DNA of 64,000 nucleotides from Pseudoalteromonas sp. GCY (GTDB lineage Bacteria > Pseudomonadota > Gammaproteobacteria > Enterobacterales > Alteromonadaceae). Positions 44,040 through 53,561 of this stretch are shown here, one piece after another. The notes beneath the pieces were generated by a model, which worked only from the letters and a program-made list of their open reading frames with translations, had not been told where the DNA came from and searched no databases. Made by a program: the position numbers and the translations under genes. The stretch is taken from positions 2,557,501 through 2,621,500 of the forward strand of contig NZ_CP068023.1 in assembly GCF_016695175.1 (NCBI RefSeq), in the 5' to 3' direction. The first letter of the stretch is position 1; each line of letters opens with the position of its first letter.

Positions 44040-44837
44040 TTAGCGTTTACAGCTTGGTGCAAAACCACCCGTACGCGCTTTGTTAGCGGTTGCTTGGGCA
44101 GTTGTCATGTTTGCTTGTAATTGCTTAATTCGATTTTCAGGCGCAGGGTGCGTCGACATAAATTCTGGTGGACGCTGTTCGCTCATTTTCGCCATATTTT
44201 GCCAAAGCGCAACCGAGCCTTCAGGATTAAAGCCAGCCTTAGCCATTAGGTCTAAGCCGATAACATCCGCTTCGCTTTCATGAGAACGGCTAAATGGCAG
44301 TGCCACACCATACTGCGCACCAAGACCTAACCCCTGCATAATGGCATTGCGATATTCGATATTATTCATTTCAAGCACCGCCGCACCTGCTTGCAAGCCA
44401 AACTGCAGCACACTGTTTTGCGACACACGCTCATTAGCGTGTTCAGCAATAACATGCCCTACTTCATGGCCCATCACCGCCGCAAGTTGATCTTGGTTTT
44501 CTGCAACTTTGAGAATCCCCGTATGAACCCCGATTTTACCGCCGGGCAGCGCAAATGCATTGGCAGAGTCATCTTCAAATACCACAACTTCCCATTGTTG
44601 GTTTGCATAGTTTGCAGGGAGTTGTGCTATTAAGGCATTTGCAATACACTTAACATAGCGATTGGTTTTAGCATCAGTATCGACTTTTTGCTCTTGCTTC
44701 ATTTGTTCAAAGCTTGCAACACCCATTTGGTCCATTTGCTGCTCTGAATAGAGTGCTAACTGAGTGCGTCCGGTAGGCGATGTTTTGCAGCCAGCAAGCG
44801 TTGCTGCTACAGCTATCGCGAGAACCAGTTTTTTCAT
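44040..44837 (-). CDS. M48 family metalloprotease, lipoprotein
   Basis: This 265-aa envelope protease has a lipoprotein signal (LAIAVAATLAGCKTS), active site VMGHEVGHVIAEHANE and a third zinc ligand in SHESEADVIGLDLMAKAGF. It resembles E. coli LoiP and YcaL, proteases that process or degrade outer-membrane proteins. It is monocistronic by position. The residue after the lipobox Cys is Lys, which favours outer-membrane sorting. Confidence 0.92.
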   Translation of the reverse strand: MKKLVLAIAVAATLAGCKTSPTGRTQLALYSEQQMDQMGVASFEQMKQEQKVDTDAKTNRYVKCIANALIAQLPANYANQQWEVVVFEDDSANAFALPGGKIGVHTGILKVAENQDQLAAVMGHEVGHVIAEHANERVSQNSVLQFGLQAGAAVLEMNNIEYRNAIMQGLGLGAQYGVALPFSRSHESEADVIGLDLMAKAGFNPEGSVALWQNMAKMSEQRPPEFMSTHPAPENRIKQLQANMTTAQATANKARTGGFAPSCKR

Positions 44838-45068
44838 AACTTGTTCCTTTTCTTATTTTATAACTTAAGTTTCTCTAAGTTTACCGCAATTTCGTCACTT
44901 AACGAGACTAACTTAGTACAATATAAAAAATTTTTCATGAACTTCTGCTGATCAGAACGCCGTCTTTTCGTTGCTCTACTCTAGTGCACCGAGTTCCATC
45001 TCCATATCAAGCGTCTCTGATTGGTGTATATATTCTGCTTAACATTAACAAGGTAACAATACCAACAT

Positions 45069-46274
45069 ATGAAGTCATCAACACTCCCCGCAATACTATT
45101 GCCATTATTGGCTAGTATTGTCGCGATAACGCCCTTGGCCATTGACCTCTATCTCCCCGCTATGCTTGCGATTGCAGACAGTTTGAATAGCCCGCTTGAG
45201 CAAGTACAGGTTTCTCTTAGTAGCTACTTGGCAGGCTACGCAGTCGGTATGATGGTGTTTGGCCCCCTTGCAGATAAATTTTCAAGACAGACTTTAGCTA
45301 TTTTGGGCTTAGTCGGGTTTACCGCATCGTCAATTGGGCTTGCAGTGACAAATGACATCGATATGTTTTGCTTCTTACGTGTCGTTCAAGCATTTTGTGG
45401 TGCCGCAGCGACTGTCGTTGTACCTGGCGTGATCCGCTATTACTACAAAGAGCACACAGCCAAAGGAATGTCTTATGTCTCGATGATCATGATGATCGCG
45501 CCGCTTATCGCCCCTTCTCTTGGTGCATTGATCTTGTTGTACTTTGATTGGCACGCCATTTTTTGGTTTTTAGCGGTTTATGCGGTGCTAGTTATCATCG
45601 CATTACAGTTTTTCTGTATCGCAATTCCGACCAAAGCCGATGTACCGGTTAGCTTATCGTTTTTCTTAAAAAACTACCGCATTGTATTAACACAAAAGAA
45701 GGCCCGCTACGATATTCTTTCGTCGATGCTGGTATCGTTTGCATTCTTTTGCTTTTTAACCTCAGTTTCATTTATTTATCTTGAATATTATGGCGTGTCG
45801 GAGCAACTTTTTGGGGTGTTATTCGCCATGAATGTGATTGCATTGATGCTCGGTAACTTTGCCAACACGCGTTTAGTGCCAAGGCTTGGTTCTAGGAAAA
45901 TGCTCAATATCGGTCTCGCGGTTGGTGTCGTCTGCTCCACGATCTTAGTCATACTCAGTAGCCAATCAGTCTCGGTTTGGGTGCTTGCATCTGCCATTGC
46001 GCCATTGATGATGAGTTTGGGGATCATTGCCAGCAACGCTGATGCGCTGATATTACTGAGCTTTGAACATCAAACCGGTACTGCTACCGCGGTAATAGGT
46101 ACGCTACGATTTGGTAGCGGCGCTTTAGTCGGCCCTTTACTTGCACTCGCGGTTCCTGAGTCACCCATGCCGTTCTCAAGCTTTATGTTCGCCGCCATTG
46201 TGCTGACTATCGTCTGCCAGTTGTTAAATAGGCGTTTTGAGAAAAGTCTCAACGCCACAGAAATCAAAGAGTAA
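45069..46274 (+). CDS. Bcr/CflA family MFS multidrug exporter
   Basis: This 401-aa 12-TM transporter has the family opening ITPLAIDLYLPAMLAIADSL and motif A-like segment GPLADKFSRQTLAILGLVGFTASS. Motif C is present as MSYVSMIMMIAPLIAPSLGALI. Related proteins export bicyclomycin, chloramphenicol, sulfonamides or cysteine; the substrate is not determinable here. It ends at a strong terminator. Confidence 0.93.
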   Translation: MKSSTLPAILLPLLASIVAITPLAIDLYLPAMLAIADSLNSPLEQVQVSLSSYLAGYAVGMMVFGPLADKFSRQTLAILGLVGFTASSIGLAVTNDIDMFCFLRVVQAFCGAAATVVVPGVIRYYYKEHTAKGMSYVSMIMMIAPLIAPSLGALILLYFDWHAIFWFLAVYAVLVIIALQFFCIAIPTKADVPVSLSFFLKNYRIVLTQKKARYDILSSMLVSFAFFCFLTSVSFIYLEYYGVSEQLFGVLFAMNVIALMLGNFANTRLVPRLGSRKMLNIGLAVGVVCSTILVILSSQSVSVWVLASAIAPLMMSLGIIASNADALILLSFEHQTGTATAVIGTLRFGSGALVGPLLALAVPESPMPFSSFMFAAIVLTIVCQLLNRRFEKSLNATEIKE

Positions 46275-46280
46275 TATACA

Positions 46281-46305
46281 AAAAGCCCCGACTTGCGGGG
46301 CTTTT
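46281..46305. terminator. Rho-independent terminator, bidirectional
   Basis: AAAAGCCCCG (46281-46290) pairs with CGGGGCTTTT (46296-46305) around ACTTG. It serves the MFS gene and possibly the convergent SYLF gene. Confidence 0.9.
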
Positions 46306-46329
46306 TTATAAAGTCGTTATTACATCAGG

Positions 46330-46893
46330 TTAATTTAGTTCTTTATCTTTCCAGAACTTAGTGCCTTTTACTGTAGCTTGCAGTGCCAAACCACTCTCTG
46401 TAAAGGTGTACACAGTAACATCACCATAATAAGCCTCGCCTTCTACCGACGCTCCTTTTTTAGCGGCTTTCGCTGCAACATCTGCATTTCCGCCAAACGT
46501 CCAACCTGAAGTCACAAACTTATTCATCGCTTCAGGAGTATGGAATACCATCACAATGCGATAATCCTTTACACCTAGACCTAGACCTATACCACCTTCA
46601 GCCATATTCATATAGGTATTACTTCCTACCGCATTATCGTGTACGACACCGTAACCTGTTCCAGCTGCGACAAATAGCAGATTAATATTGGCATTAGAAA
46701 AAACAGCATAGCCTGGCGCTGCAGCAATTTGCGAACGCGTATCTGGCTTTTTGCTGTAAAGCTGAGTAAGTACATCGTTTTTCATATCTAGGATGGCACG
46801 TTGCTTTTCAACCTTGTCACCATCGCCCATTGAAGCACATGCACTAAGCATGACGGCCAAAAAGCCAGCCATTAAATGTTTAACGTTTACCAT
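46330..46893 (-). CDS. SYLF (YSC84) domain lipoprotein
   Basis: ATG 46893 follows AGGAAAG and gives a 187-aa lipoprotein (lipobox LSAC). The ORF extends to 46929 but without signal-like sequence. Domain features are APGYAVFSNANINLLFVAAGTGYG, YMNMAEGGIGLGLGVKDYRIV and FGGNADVAAKAAKKGASVEGEA. SYLF domains bind lipids; bacterial members are of unknown role. Confidence 0.88.
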   Translation of the reverse strand: MVNVKHLMAGFLAVMLSACASMGDGDKVEKQRAILDMKNDVLTQLYSKKPDTRSQIAAAPGYAVFSNANINLLFVAAGTGYGVVHDNAVGSNTYMNMAEGGIGLGLGVKDYRIVMVFHTPEAMNKFVTSGWTFGGNADVAAKAAKKGASVEGEAYYGDVTVYTFTESGLALQATVKGTKFWKDKELN

Positions 46894-46967
46894 AGGTTTT
46901 TTCTTTCCTGCATTAATTGAAAATAACACTACCTATCATAGACGCTTAGTTTGAATGCTGGATTAAT

Positions 46968-48080
46968 TTATTGTCTGAGGTGTGTTTCTAGCCTTGCCAA
47001 ACCATCGGCAAAGTTACGCTTACCCGTTCCTAAACGAAAGTGGCACTCGCTTTCCAATAGAAATAACGTTGCGGGTAACAATAGAGTGTTCGAGGCCTCT
47101 GCAAATTGACGTGACCAATTGTATGAGTCCATTACTGCATTTATCTTCAGCAAAGACAACACTCCTCCACCGGGCTCAACCCAAGTTACTTTTTGCGAGT
47201 ATAAACTGGCAAATTCACGCATCAATTGGACGTTGTTTGCAATGATTTTTGCATTATACGCTAAGATAGTTTCACTATGCAGTAATGCGGTCGTCGCCAA
47301 TAAATCATCCACTTTACTGCCACAAATGCTTAAGTAGCTTTTACCGGCCAGCAGCGAATCTGCTAGTGCTTTCGAACCGCAAATTGCCCACCCTACTCGG
47401 ATGCCAGGCAAGCCCATACTTTTGGATAATACGCCTAACGTAATCGACCGCGGATAAGCTAAAAATCGCCCACTTACGGCGCGGTCATCGCCATGGCTCT
47501 GTGCTGATACTTCATCACTTAAAATGTAAGCGCCGCACTGCTCTGCCAGTTGTTGTATTTGTCCAATTTCTTTGTCAGTCAAGCCTGTGCCCGTTGGATT
47601 ATGAGGGGCATTGACGATAATGAGTTTGGTTTTTGTCGTCACTGCGTTTTTGAGTCTTTCTATATCAAACTGCCAGTTGTCCTCTTCTCGCAATGGTACC
47701 GTGTTGACGATAGCGCCAAACTGCTTGGGGAGTTTCGCTAGCGACGGATAGCTTGGTGTACAGACCACCACCTCATCTTGTGGGTCTAGTAATTGCGCCA
47801 TCGTAGTGAAAATAGCTTCTTGAGCACCGCTAAACGTCACGATTTGATTAAGATCCACACATGCAGTCGTCGGCAGATGATAAGCTTTAATCGCCGCTTT
47901 TAGCCCTTCACTGCCCGCAATCGGATTGTAACCCAGTTCAATGTCTGGCATTTCGCCGCCACCAAGCTCAATAAGTTCACCAAGCGTGATGCCTTGAGCA
48001 CAGGAATCACTCAAATTGATATCGATGGGAGCAGCCAAGCTTTGACTAAACTTAATGTGATCGGGTAATACTAATTCCAT
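46968..48080 (-). CDS. PLP-dependent class I/II aminotransferase-like enzyme, candidate OvoB
   Basis: The 370-aa fold-type I enzyme has a PLP lysine in LGVLSKSMGLPGIRVGWAI, cofactor residues in VNAPHNPTGTGL and ILSDEVSA, and a C-terminal FRLGTGKRNF. It starts 53 bp after the gene for a 5-histidylcysteine sulfoxide synthase on the same strand. In ovothiol biosynthesis a PLP sulfoxide lyase (OvoB) performs the second step, so this is the obvious candidate. An intrinsic terminator lies between the two genes. It could instead be an unrelated aminotransferase. Confidence 0.8.
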   Translation of the reverse strand: MELVLPDHIKFSQSLAAPIDINLSDSCAQGITLGELIELGGGEMPDIELGYNPIAGSEGLKAAIKAYHLPTTACVDLNQIVTFSGAQEAIFTTMAQLLDPQDEVVVCTPSYPSLAKLPKQFGAIVNTVPLREEDNWQFDIERLKNAVTTKTKLIIVNAPHNPTGTGLTDKEIGQIQQLAEQCGAYILSDEVSAQSHGDDRAVSGRFLAYPRSITLGVLSKSMGLPGIRVGWAICGSKALADSLLAGKSYLSICGSKVDDLLATTALLHSETILAYNAKIIANNVQLMREFASLYSQKVTWVEPGGGVLSLLKINAVMDSYNWSRQFAEASNTLLLPATLFLLESECHFRLGTGKRNFADGLARLETHLRQ

Positions 48081-48090
48081 TCTTTAACCT

Positions 48091-48121
48091 AAAAAATCAT
48101 GCCAGCACTTTGGCTGGCATG
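48091..48121 (-). terminator. Terminator or attenuator between ovoA and the PLP enzyme
   Basis: A 9-bp stem CATGCCAGC/GCTGGCATG with A6 on the left (U6 on the minus strand) lies just past the ovoA stop, and 11 bp before the next start. It may reduce read-through into the PLP gene. Confidence 0.75.
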
Positions 48122-48132
48122 TGTATCAACGA

Positions 48133-50238
48133 CTATTTAAGACGCCATAGCGTAAGTTGGCATCGCTCTAGTTCAACTTTACGTGCGTTTTTGCTTATGG
48201 CGGACATTACTTCATCTTCAGCCAACAGTTCAAAATCTCGTCCCAGTAAAATTTCTAAACCATCACGGCCCGTGACATTCTCACCACTGACCTTATAACC
48301 GCCCAACCAGTTTTGTGCTTGGGTTAGCGCTTTGTCCCACTGATAGGCTGAGCTTATCGCAAGGATCCCGCCTGCATTCAAGCGCGATTTAATTTGGTTT
48401 AAAAAGGTTTTTGGTGAATATAAGTATTCCACAACGCGATGACACAAGATTAAGTCATACTCTGCAAATTGTGGTTTAAGGTTATGACCATCTCCTTGGC
48501 AGAAATGGATACGCTCACTGAGTTCATTAAAACCTAATTGCGAAGTAGACACTTCGTGGAAGTCCACAATTTCACCTTCAATCTCGGTGGCAAAACGTAC
48601 TAGCGTGCCTTCTTTTAAGGCCAACGCGTGTTGAATATTGCGCGCAGTAAAATCAATGCCATCTACTTGTGCAAAGTATTTAGCTAATTCAAAACTTGCA
48701 CGACCGACCGAGCACCCCAAATCCAGCGCTTTATTTGTCTTACCTTGATAATGCATCATTAGCTGTGAAACAACACTTTGCAATGGATTGTCAAAATGCA
48801 TGACAGGCTTGCCATAGTGGCTATGTAGCGCATTGGCAACGTCCGCATCCATTTCACACAGGTTGACCTTTTGCACTGGCACTTGTGGATCTTCACTTTC
48901 GATGTATCTGAATCCGGCATGTTGGAAGAAGTGGCGTCTAAAGGCATAACGAGAATCTCGCACGGCTTCGTTGCCTGTAGAAATCCAAGAACCACCTTTG
49001 ATCAGATTATGTTTACCGTCAAAAGTAGGTGTCGAGAAATCATCGTATAAAGGGTGCACTTTAAAGCCGCTGTATGCGTCGATCGGACTTTCCGTCCATT
49101 GCCAAACATTGCCGATGATGTCGAATAAACCTTCAGTTTCAAAACGATTAATCGGGCAGCTTGAAGCACATACCTCAAGGTTGATGTTCCCCGGCGCTTC
49201 GCTCCATGTCGGCAGATCAACATCGAGCTTATCGCGCAGCACCTGCCACTCAGCTTCTGTTGGTAAGCGTACAAAATGCTCACTTTGCTCAGATTTCCAA
49301 TTACAAAAAGCCTTGGCTTCAAGGTAATTAACCTCAACTGGCCAATTGAGTGGTAATGGGATTTCCTCGGCTAAGTTTCGCTGCCATAAGCCTGTGTCTT
49401 TTTTTACCCAAAAGCGCGGCATGGTTGATTTGGTTGAAGCCAGCCAAGCTTGACCCTCAGTCGTCCAAAACTCCGGTTGATTGTAGCCACCAGCTTCGAC
49501 AAAGGTTAAAAACTCTTGGTTTGAAACCACATACTTACTGGCCTTGAACGGCGCCACATTGACGTCTTGTACACCATATTCGTTATCCCAACCGTAGGTT
49601 TGATTTGACTCAGGTTTGCCAAGCCGAACATCACAGCCGCTTACAGGAATTAGGCTATTGTCAGGTGCATCACCGTACTCATCACACGCTTCCCAACCGG
49701 ATTGTAAAGTCAAGTCAGCCAGCGGCAGCATCCGCATTATCACAGAAGAGGTTTCTAGGTGGATACGCTCATGTTCAATACCCATCAAGACAACCCACGC
49801 AAGGCTATCTTGAGTGATTGGTAGGGTAATATCCATCTCATCGATTAACCCGTTAATAAGCGCATTCACTTGTCGGCGATAAGCACGCACTTCTGGCACT
49901 GTTGGCCAATCGTAATTATTGCTATCAAGGTCGTCCCAAGACATTTCGTCTACGCCAACTGCACAGGTAGATTCAATATGTGGATTAACGCGTTGAGTGA
50001 TGTATTTCCCTAACATCAACTTATTAACGTAAAAACAAGCGGTATGACCGAAATAGAAAATGAGAGGATGCCGTAACCGCTCAGCCTTCACAAAATAGGC
50101 GTCGTCATTGTTGATATTGCTAAATAATGATTCGTACTGCTGCCAGCTATTGTTGAAGTATGCTTTGATCTCAGCGCGCTTTTTCTCTACGTCGCCACCT
50201 GAAAGCCAGATTGGCTTTAATGTATTTGGTCTTTCCAT
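48133..50238 (-). CDS. ovoA: 5-histidylcysteine sulfoxide synthase / 4-mercaptohistidine N-methyltransferase OvoA
   Basis: The 701-aa bifunctional enzyme makes ovothiol A. It has an N-terminal DinB-like iron-binding domain with the His-rich motif LMGIEHERIHLETSS. A sulfatase-modifying-factor (FGE/EgtB-like) domain follows (VNVAPFKASKYVVSNQEFLTFVEAGGY, RLPTEAEWQ, NVWQWTESP, KGGSWISTGNEA, HFFQHAGFRY). The C-terminal SAM methyltransferase domain shows ALDLGCSVGRASFELAKYF and LILCHRVVEYLYSPKTF. The first reaction joins His and Cys with oxygen; the last methylates the imidazole. Full length and intact motifs. Confidence 0.94.
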   Translation of the reverse strand: MERPNTLKPIWLSGGDVEKKRAEIKAYFNNSWQQYESLFSNINNDDAYFVKAERLRHPLIFYFGHTACFYVNKLMLGKYITQRVNPHIESTCAVGVDEMSWDDLDSNNYDWPTVPEVRAYRRQVNALINGLIDEMDITLPITQDSLAWVVLMGIEHERIHLETSSVIMRMLPLADLTLQSGWEACDEYGDAPDNSLIPVSGCDVRLGKPESNQTYGWDNEYGVQDVNVAPFKASKYVVSNQEFLTFVEAGGYNQPEFWTTEGQAWLASTKSTMPRFWVKKDTGLWQRNLAEEIPLPLNWPVEVNYLEAKAFCNWKSEQSEHFVRLPTEAEWQVLRDKLDVDLPTWSEAPGNINLEVCASSCPINRFETEGLFDIIGNVWQWTESPIDAYSGFKVHPLYDDFSTPTFDGKHNLIKGGSWISTGNEAVRDSRYAFRRHFFQHAGFRYIESEDPQVPVQKVNLCEMDADVANALHSHYGKPVMHFDNPLQSVVSQLMMHYQGKTNKALDLGCSVGRASFELAKYFAQVDGIDFTARNIQHALALKEGTLVRFATEIEGEIVDFHEVSTSQLGFNELSERIHFCQGDGHNLKPQFAEYDLILCHRVVEYLYSPKTFLNQIKSRLNAGGILAISSAYQWDKALTQAQNWLGGYKVSGENVTGRDGLEILLGRDFELLAEDEVMSAISKNARKVELERCQLTLWRLK

Positions 50239-50477
50239 ACAATTATCTTCTTTAAACTTGCTACTTCAATACATACACCATTTCAATGCATGCAGCTTTT
50301 AAACTTTGCTCACTTTGCCACTTAATGCCAATGGCATCTTGCTGTATACGTTTGATAATCTAGCTTAGACCACTGATATCAACTTTTTATGACCTTAACT
50401 TATTCACATTTAATTTTCACTGCCGACAGGGCGATTTTCAGAAAAAACTTCACTTGGCACATCTGGCATATGTGATA

Positions 50478-50509
50478 AAAAAAGAGCGCAACTCAGGTCA
50501 CGCTCTTTT
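50478..50509 (-). terminator. Rho-independent terminator of the DUF417 gene
   Basis: AAAAGAGCG (50480-50488) and CGCTCTTTT (50501-50509) form a stem around a 12-nt loop. The A-run on the left becomes U on the minus strand, 28 bp past the gene. Confidence 0.75.
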
Positions 50510-50536
50510 GGCAGCCGGGCTGCATCACAATGAAAT

Positions 50537-51400
50537 TTACGCGACCGCTGACTCTATAGACTCAGCCGAGCTGGACTCCAATGTCAAAAATACCATCACC
50601 ATGATATTGGCGATAAACCACAAGTCTTTAATCACAAATTGTCCTAAACCACCGAGCAAGCTCATGTCGCTAAACGCACCGGCTGCGGTAAACAAAAAGC
50701 TTTGTGTCATAACAAATACCGCAAGACACCCAAGGCTTGCAACACCAATCAAGACTCGCTGTTTGAACCAAATGCCAATGCCGAGCAAGCCTGCCATCAA
50801 AATGTCATAGGTGCCTATCACGTTTGAGGCTTCTTGCACGGTAAACAGCTCATACATCCAAGACATAAACGGTGAAGTTTCTACTAGCGGCACGATTGCT
50901 TTTGCTTCGAGTTCGAGAAATTTCATTCCACCAATCCAGACTAAAACCAATGCCACCGGAAAATAGTTCGCCCACACTAGCGTTCGCGTGTTGATATGAT
51001 GACGGCAGTATAGAAATAGTGCGATGGGTACTAACGCAAAATACTTGATAATCTCTTGCCCAGAACCAATAACGGGAAAGCCGCCATGAGCTGCTATCCA
51101 GCGATTTTCGGCAAACAACGTCAACAAAGTAAATAAACTAATAATGGCGATTAAGGCAAGTGACCACGCCGCAGGAATAATCTTACATTGCTGTAAAATG
51201 ACTAGACCAGCGGCGACCATTAACGCAAAGCCAAATACAATGCCAAGCGTGGCAACGGGCACCCACTCTGTTAACCCGTAAAAACTAAAGGTGCCTGAAA
51301 TGGTACTTGGCCCAGCGCCAAACAAAAATGAAATGCCAAGCAGTAATAAGCTCACTGCTAACACACCTGAAATAGAATAATCGATAGTTCTGAACGACAT
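50537..51400 (-). CDS. DUF417 family membrane protein with extra N-terminal domain
   Basis: The C-terminal ~170 residues match the DUF417/RclC type: VLVWIGGMKFLELEAKAIVPLVETSPFMSWMYELF, SNVIGTYDILMAGLLGIGIWF and FLFTAAGAFSDMSLLGGLGQFVIKDLW. RclC acts in reactive chlorine resistance in E. coli. The usual family length is ~190 aa; here 287 aa, with about 100 residues and three or four additional TM helices at the N-terminus. It is flanked by ovoA and a LysR regulator, but the LysR gene is more likely paired with its divergent neighbour. Confidence 0.85.
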   Translation of the reverse strand: MSFRTIDYSISGVLAVSLLLLGISFLFGAGPSTISGTFSFYGLTEWVPVATLGIVFGFALMVAAGLVILQQCKIIPAAWSLALIAIISLFTLLTLFAENRWIAAHGGFPVIGSGQEIIKYFALVPIALFLYCRHHINTRTLVWANYFPVALVLVWIGGMKFLELEAKAIVPLVETSPFMSWMYELFTVQEASNVIGTYDILMAGLLGIGIWFKQRVLIGVASLGCLAVFVMTQSFLFTAAGAFSDMSLLGGLGQFVIKDLWFIANIMVMVFLTLESSSAESIESAVA

Positions 51401-51518
51401 ATCTAACCTCTTAATATGCTATTGTCTATAAGACCCGAGGTTTTAGAAAGTTCATTCAGCGTTTGTGAAGTTTATACCCATTGCAAGCTGTGTTGAGTCG
51501 TTAGGTCGACAGCCCAGT

Positions 51519-52388
51519 TCAACGCCAGTGCGCCGCAAAGTCAATGAGTCGTGTTAATATTGGGCTTTGAAATTTATCTTTACGTGTCACCAGCCAAAAC
51601 TGCCTCGGTGCAGCTTTTAAACCTGAAAGCGCCTTAATTCGTTGTTGTGCTATGGCATGTTCAGCCGAGTATTTTGAGATACACGCTAAACCGAGCCCAG
51701 CCGCAACACCATTTATAATCGCCTCGGTGGAATTTAACTCAAACGCAGTTCGCCACGACGTAAGCTGCGCTGCAATATTCACTAAGAAAAATTCTCGGCT
51801 GCCGGAGCCTTGCTCCCGCAACAGCCAACGAGATTGATTTTGTATCAGCGTTTGAAAGTCAGTTACCGCAAAGTCCATTGCACTCACGATACACATTTCA
51901 TCTTCAAACCAAGGCATGATGTCTAAATCTTCGCCTATCACTCGGCCTTCAACAAAACCAATATCTAATTCGTAATCACGAAGCATGGCGCACACCCTCT
52001 CCGTATTGGTGATAAACAACTGCTGCTGTGTATGCCCGGTTTGCTGCTGAAAATCCGCTAACATGGGAGGCAGCAAATGATTGCCTAAGGTATCGCTAGC
52101 ACCGATTTTAATTTCGCCATATAGCCTCTCGCTTTCTTTAAATAGGGACTCCAAGAAGCGACATCTATCAAGCACTTGATGCGCATGCGGTAGTAATAGC
52201 TCTCCGGCAGGATTTATCATTAATCGATTGTTTACACGATCGAATAATGGTTGTTCGAGGTGACGCTCTAACTCCGCCAGAGCCATACTAACAGCGGCCT
52301 TAGTTAAACATAGCTTATCAGCTGCGGCCGTGATCGAACGCTCTTGCACTATTACCGTAAATACATTGAGTTGCTTAAGAGTTATCAT
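51519..52388 (-). CDS. LysR-type transcriptional regulator
   Basis: The 289-aa regulator has an N-terminal winged HTH (LNVFTVIVQERSITAAADKLCLTKAAVSMALAELERHLEQPLFDR), a helical linker and a substrate-binding domain (GEIKIGASDTLGNHLLPPMLADFQ, ...LLREQGSGSREFF). The GSGSRE segment is CysB/CbbR-like and suggests a small anionic ligand. It is divergent from a TehA/SLAC1-type channel with a long inverted repeat between, so it probably controls that gene. Confidence 0.93.
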   Translation of the reverse strand: MITLKQLNVFTVIVQERSITAAADKLCLTKAAVSMALAELERHLEQPLFDRVNNRLMINPAGELLLPHAHQVLDRCRFLESLFKESERLYGEIKIGASDTLGNHLLPPMLADFQQQTGHTQQQLFITNTERVCAMLRDYELDIGFVEGRVIGEDLDIMPWFEDEMCIVSAMDFAVTDFQTLIQNQSRWLLREQGSGSREFFLVNIAAQLTSWRTAFELNSTEAIINGVAAGLGLACISKYSAEHAIAQQRIKALSGLKAAPRQFWLVTRKDKFQSPILTRLIDFAAHWR

Positions 52389-52393
52389 TACCG

Positions 52394-52439
52394 TTAAGAA
52401 TTATTGAACACTAATTTAAATATATTCAGATATTCTTAA
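52394..52439. promoter_or_regulatory. Inverted repeat in the LysR-channel divergent region
   Basis: TTAAGAAT (52394-52401) and ATTCTTAA (52432-52439) are separated by 30 bp with further partial symmetry inside. This is consistent with LysR sites of the extended type. Confidence 0.5.
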
Positions 52440-52479
52440 TTAAAGCGCAAGCGTATTATCCCCTCACCGAACAATTGTT

Positions 52480-53463
52480 GTGAAATTACGCATGGCTACT
52501 CTTCTTTCTTATGGTAAAAAACTAACCGCCAATATCCCCACCCCTATGTCTGGTCTTGCTCTTGGGCTAGCTAGTTTAGGCTGGTGTATCAGTAACCTCT
52601 TTCCCGCATTTTTTGTGTTAAAACCTTTAAGTGCACTGCTGGCTGGCTTTATTTTATTGCTGTTAGTGCTTAAGTTTATTCATCAACCGGCTCAATTAAG
52701 AGCAGATCTCGCGCACCCAGTGGTTGGTAGTGTATTACCAACCACTGCCATGACAATCATGGTGATTTCTCATAGCATCTCGGCCTATTCTCATCTTATT
52801 GCAACTGTGGTTTGGCTACTCGCCATTGCACTTCATCTAGGGTTGCTAACCAGCTTCGTGTATTTTCGCAGCCGCAATTTTGAGCTTAACCAGCTAGTGC
52901 CAAGTTGGTTTATTCCTCCTGTGGGGTTTGTCGTTGCCGACGTCACCTTTAACGGCATGTCAGCGTTGCAACCTTTGGCTATGGGGCTTTGGTACTTAGG
53001 GGTGATATTTTACCTGCTACTGCTGCCAATCATGATTTACCGGTTGTGCAGAGGCAGTGCCATACCACAGCAAACCCAACCCACAATTGCAGTCATGGCA
53101 GCCCCCGCCAGTCTTTGTTTGGCAGGATATTTAAGTGTCCACCCGATGCCAGCGGCTGGCGTGGTATTTACCCTACTGAGTGTTGCTATTGTTATGACTC
53201 TAGCGATATACCTTGCTTTTATTCGGCTTCTGCGGCTGCCATTTAGTCCCGCCTTTGCGGCATATACCTTTCCATTGGTCATTGGCGTCACCGCCATTAG
53301 TAAGGTCGTCACTTGGCCCGGCAGCGAACACTTAAGCCTAGGCTGGTTAAGCCTGTTACAGTACCTAGTTTGGTTTGAACTTGTTGTTGCGATCGCTGTA
53401 ATTAGCCACGTTTGTATTCACTATGTGCGATTCTTACTAAGAATAAACACTGCCAATTCATAG
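52480..53463 (+). CDS. TehA/SLAC1 family (TDT) anion channel or transporter
   Basis: This membrane protein of ~327 aa has ten predicted TM helices. The opening NIPTPMSGLALGLASLGWC and the later PSWFIPPVGFVVADVTFNGM match the TDT family signature. Members include TehA, malate carriers, sulfite exporters and plant SLAC1. The start is either GTG 52480 or ATG 52492; no ribosome-binding site decides it. LysR-divergent placement suggests that the transported compound is the inducer. Confidence 0.85.
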   Translation: MKLRMATLLSYGKKLTANIPTPMSGLALGLASLGWCISNLFPAFFVLKPLSALLAGFILLLLVLKFIHQPAQLRADLAHPVVGSVLPTTAMTIMVISHSISAYSHLIATVVWLLAIALHLGLLTSFVYFRSRNFELNQLVPSWFIPPVGFVVADVTFNGMSALQPLAMGLWYLGVIFYLLLLPIMIYRLCRGSAIPQQTQPTIAVMAAPASLCLAGYLSVHPMPAAGVVFTLLSVAIVMTLAIYLAFIRLLRLPFSPAFAAYTFPLVIGVTAISKVVTWPGSEHLSLGWLSLLQYLVWFELVVAIAVISHVCIHYVRFLLRINTANS

Positions 53464-53503
53464 AGTTAAAATAATATTGCAATAACCTAAACACACGCCA
53501 TTT

Positions 53504-53545
53504 ACTTAGCATGCTAACTAATCTAGAATACTTAGCATGCTAAGT
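53504..53545. promoter_or_regulatory. Twin MarR operators
   Basis: ACTTAGCATGCTAACT (53504-53519) and ACTTAGCATGCTAAGT (53530-53545) share the perfect palindrome TTAGCATGCTAA, centres 26 bp apart. They end 17 bp before the marR-type start, as expected for autoregulation. Confidence 0.75.
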
Positions 53546-53561
53546 AAATATATCTTAAGTT

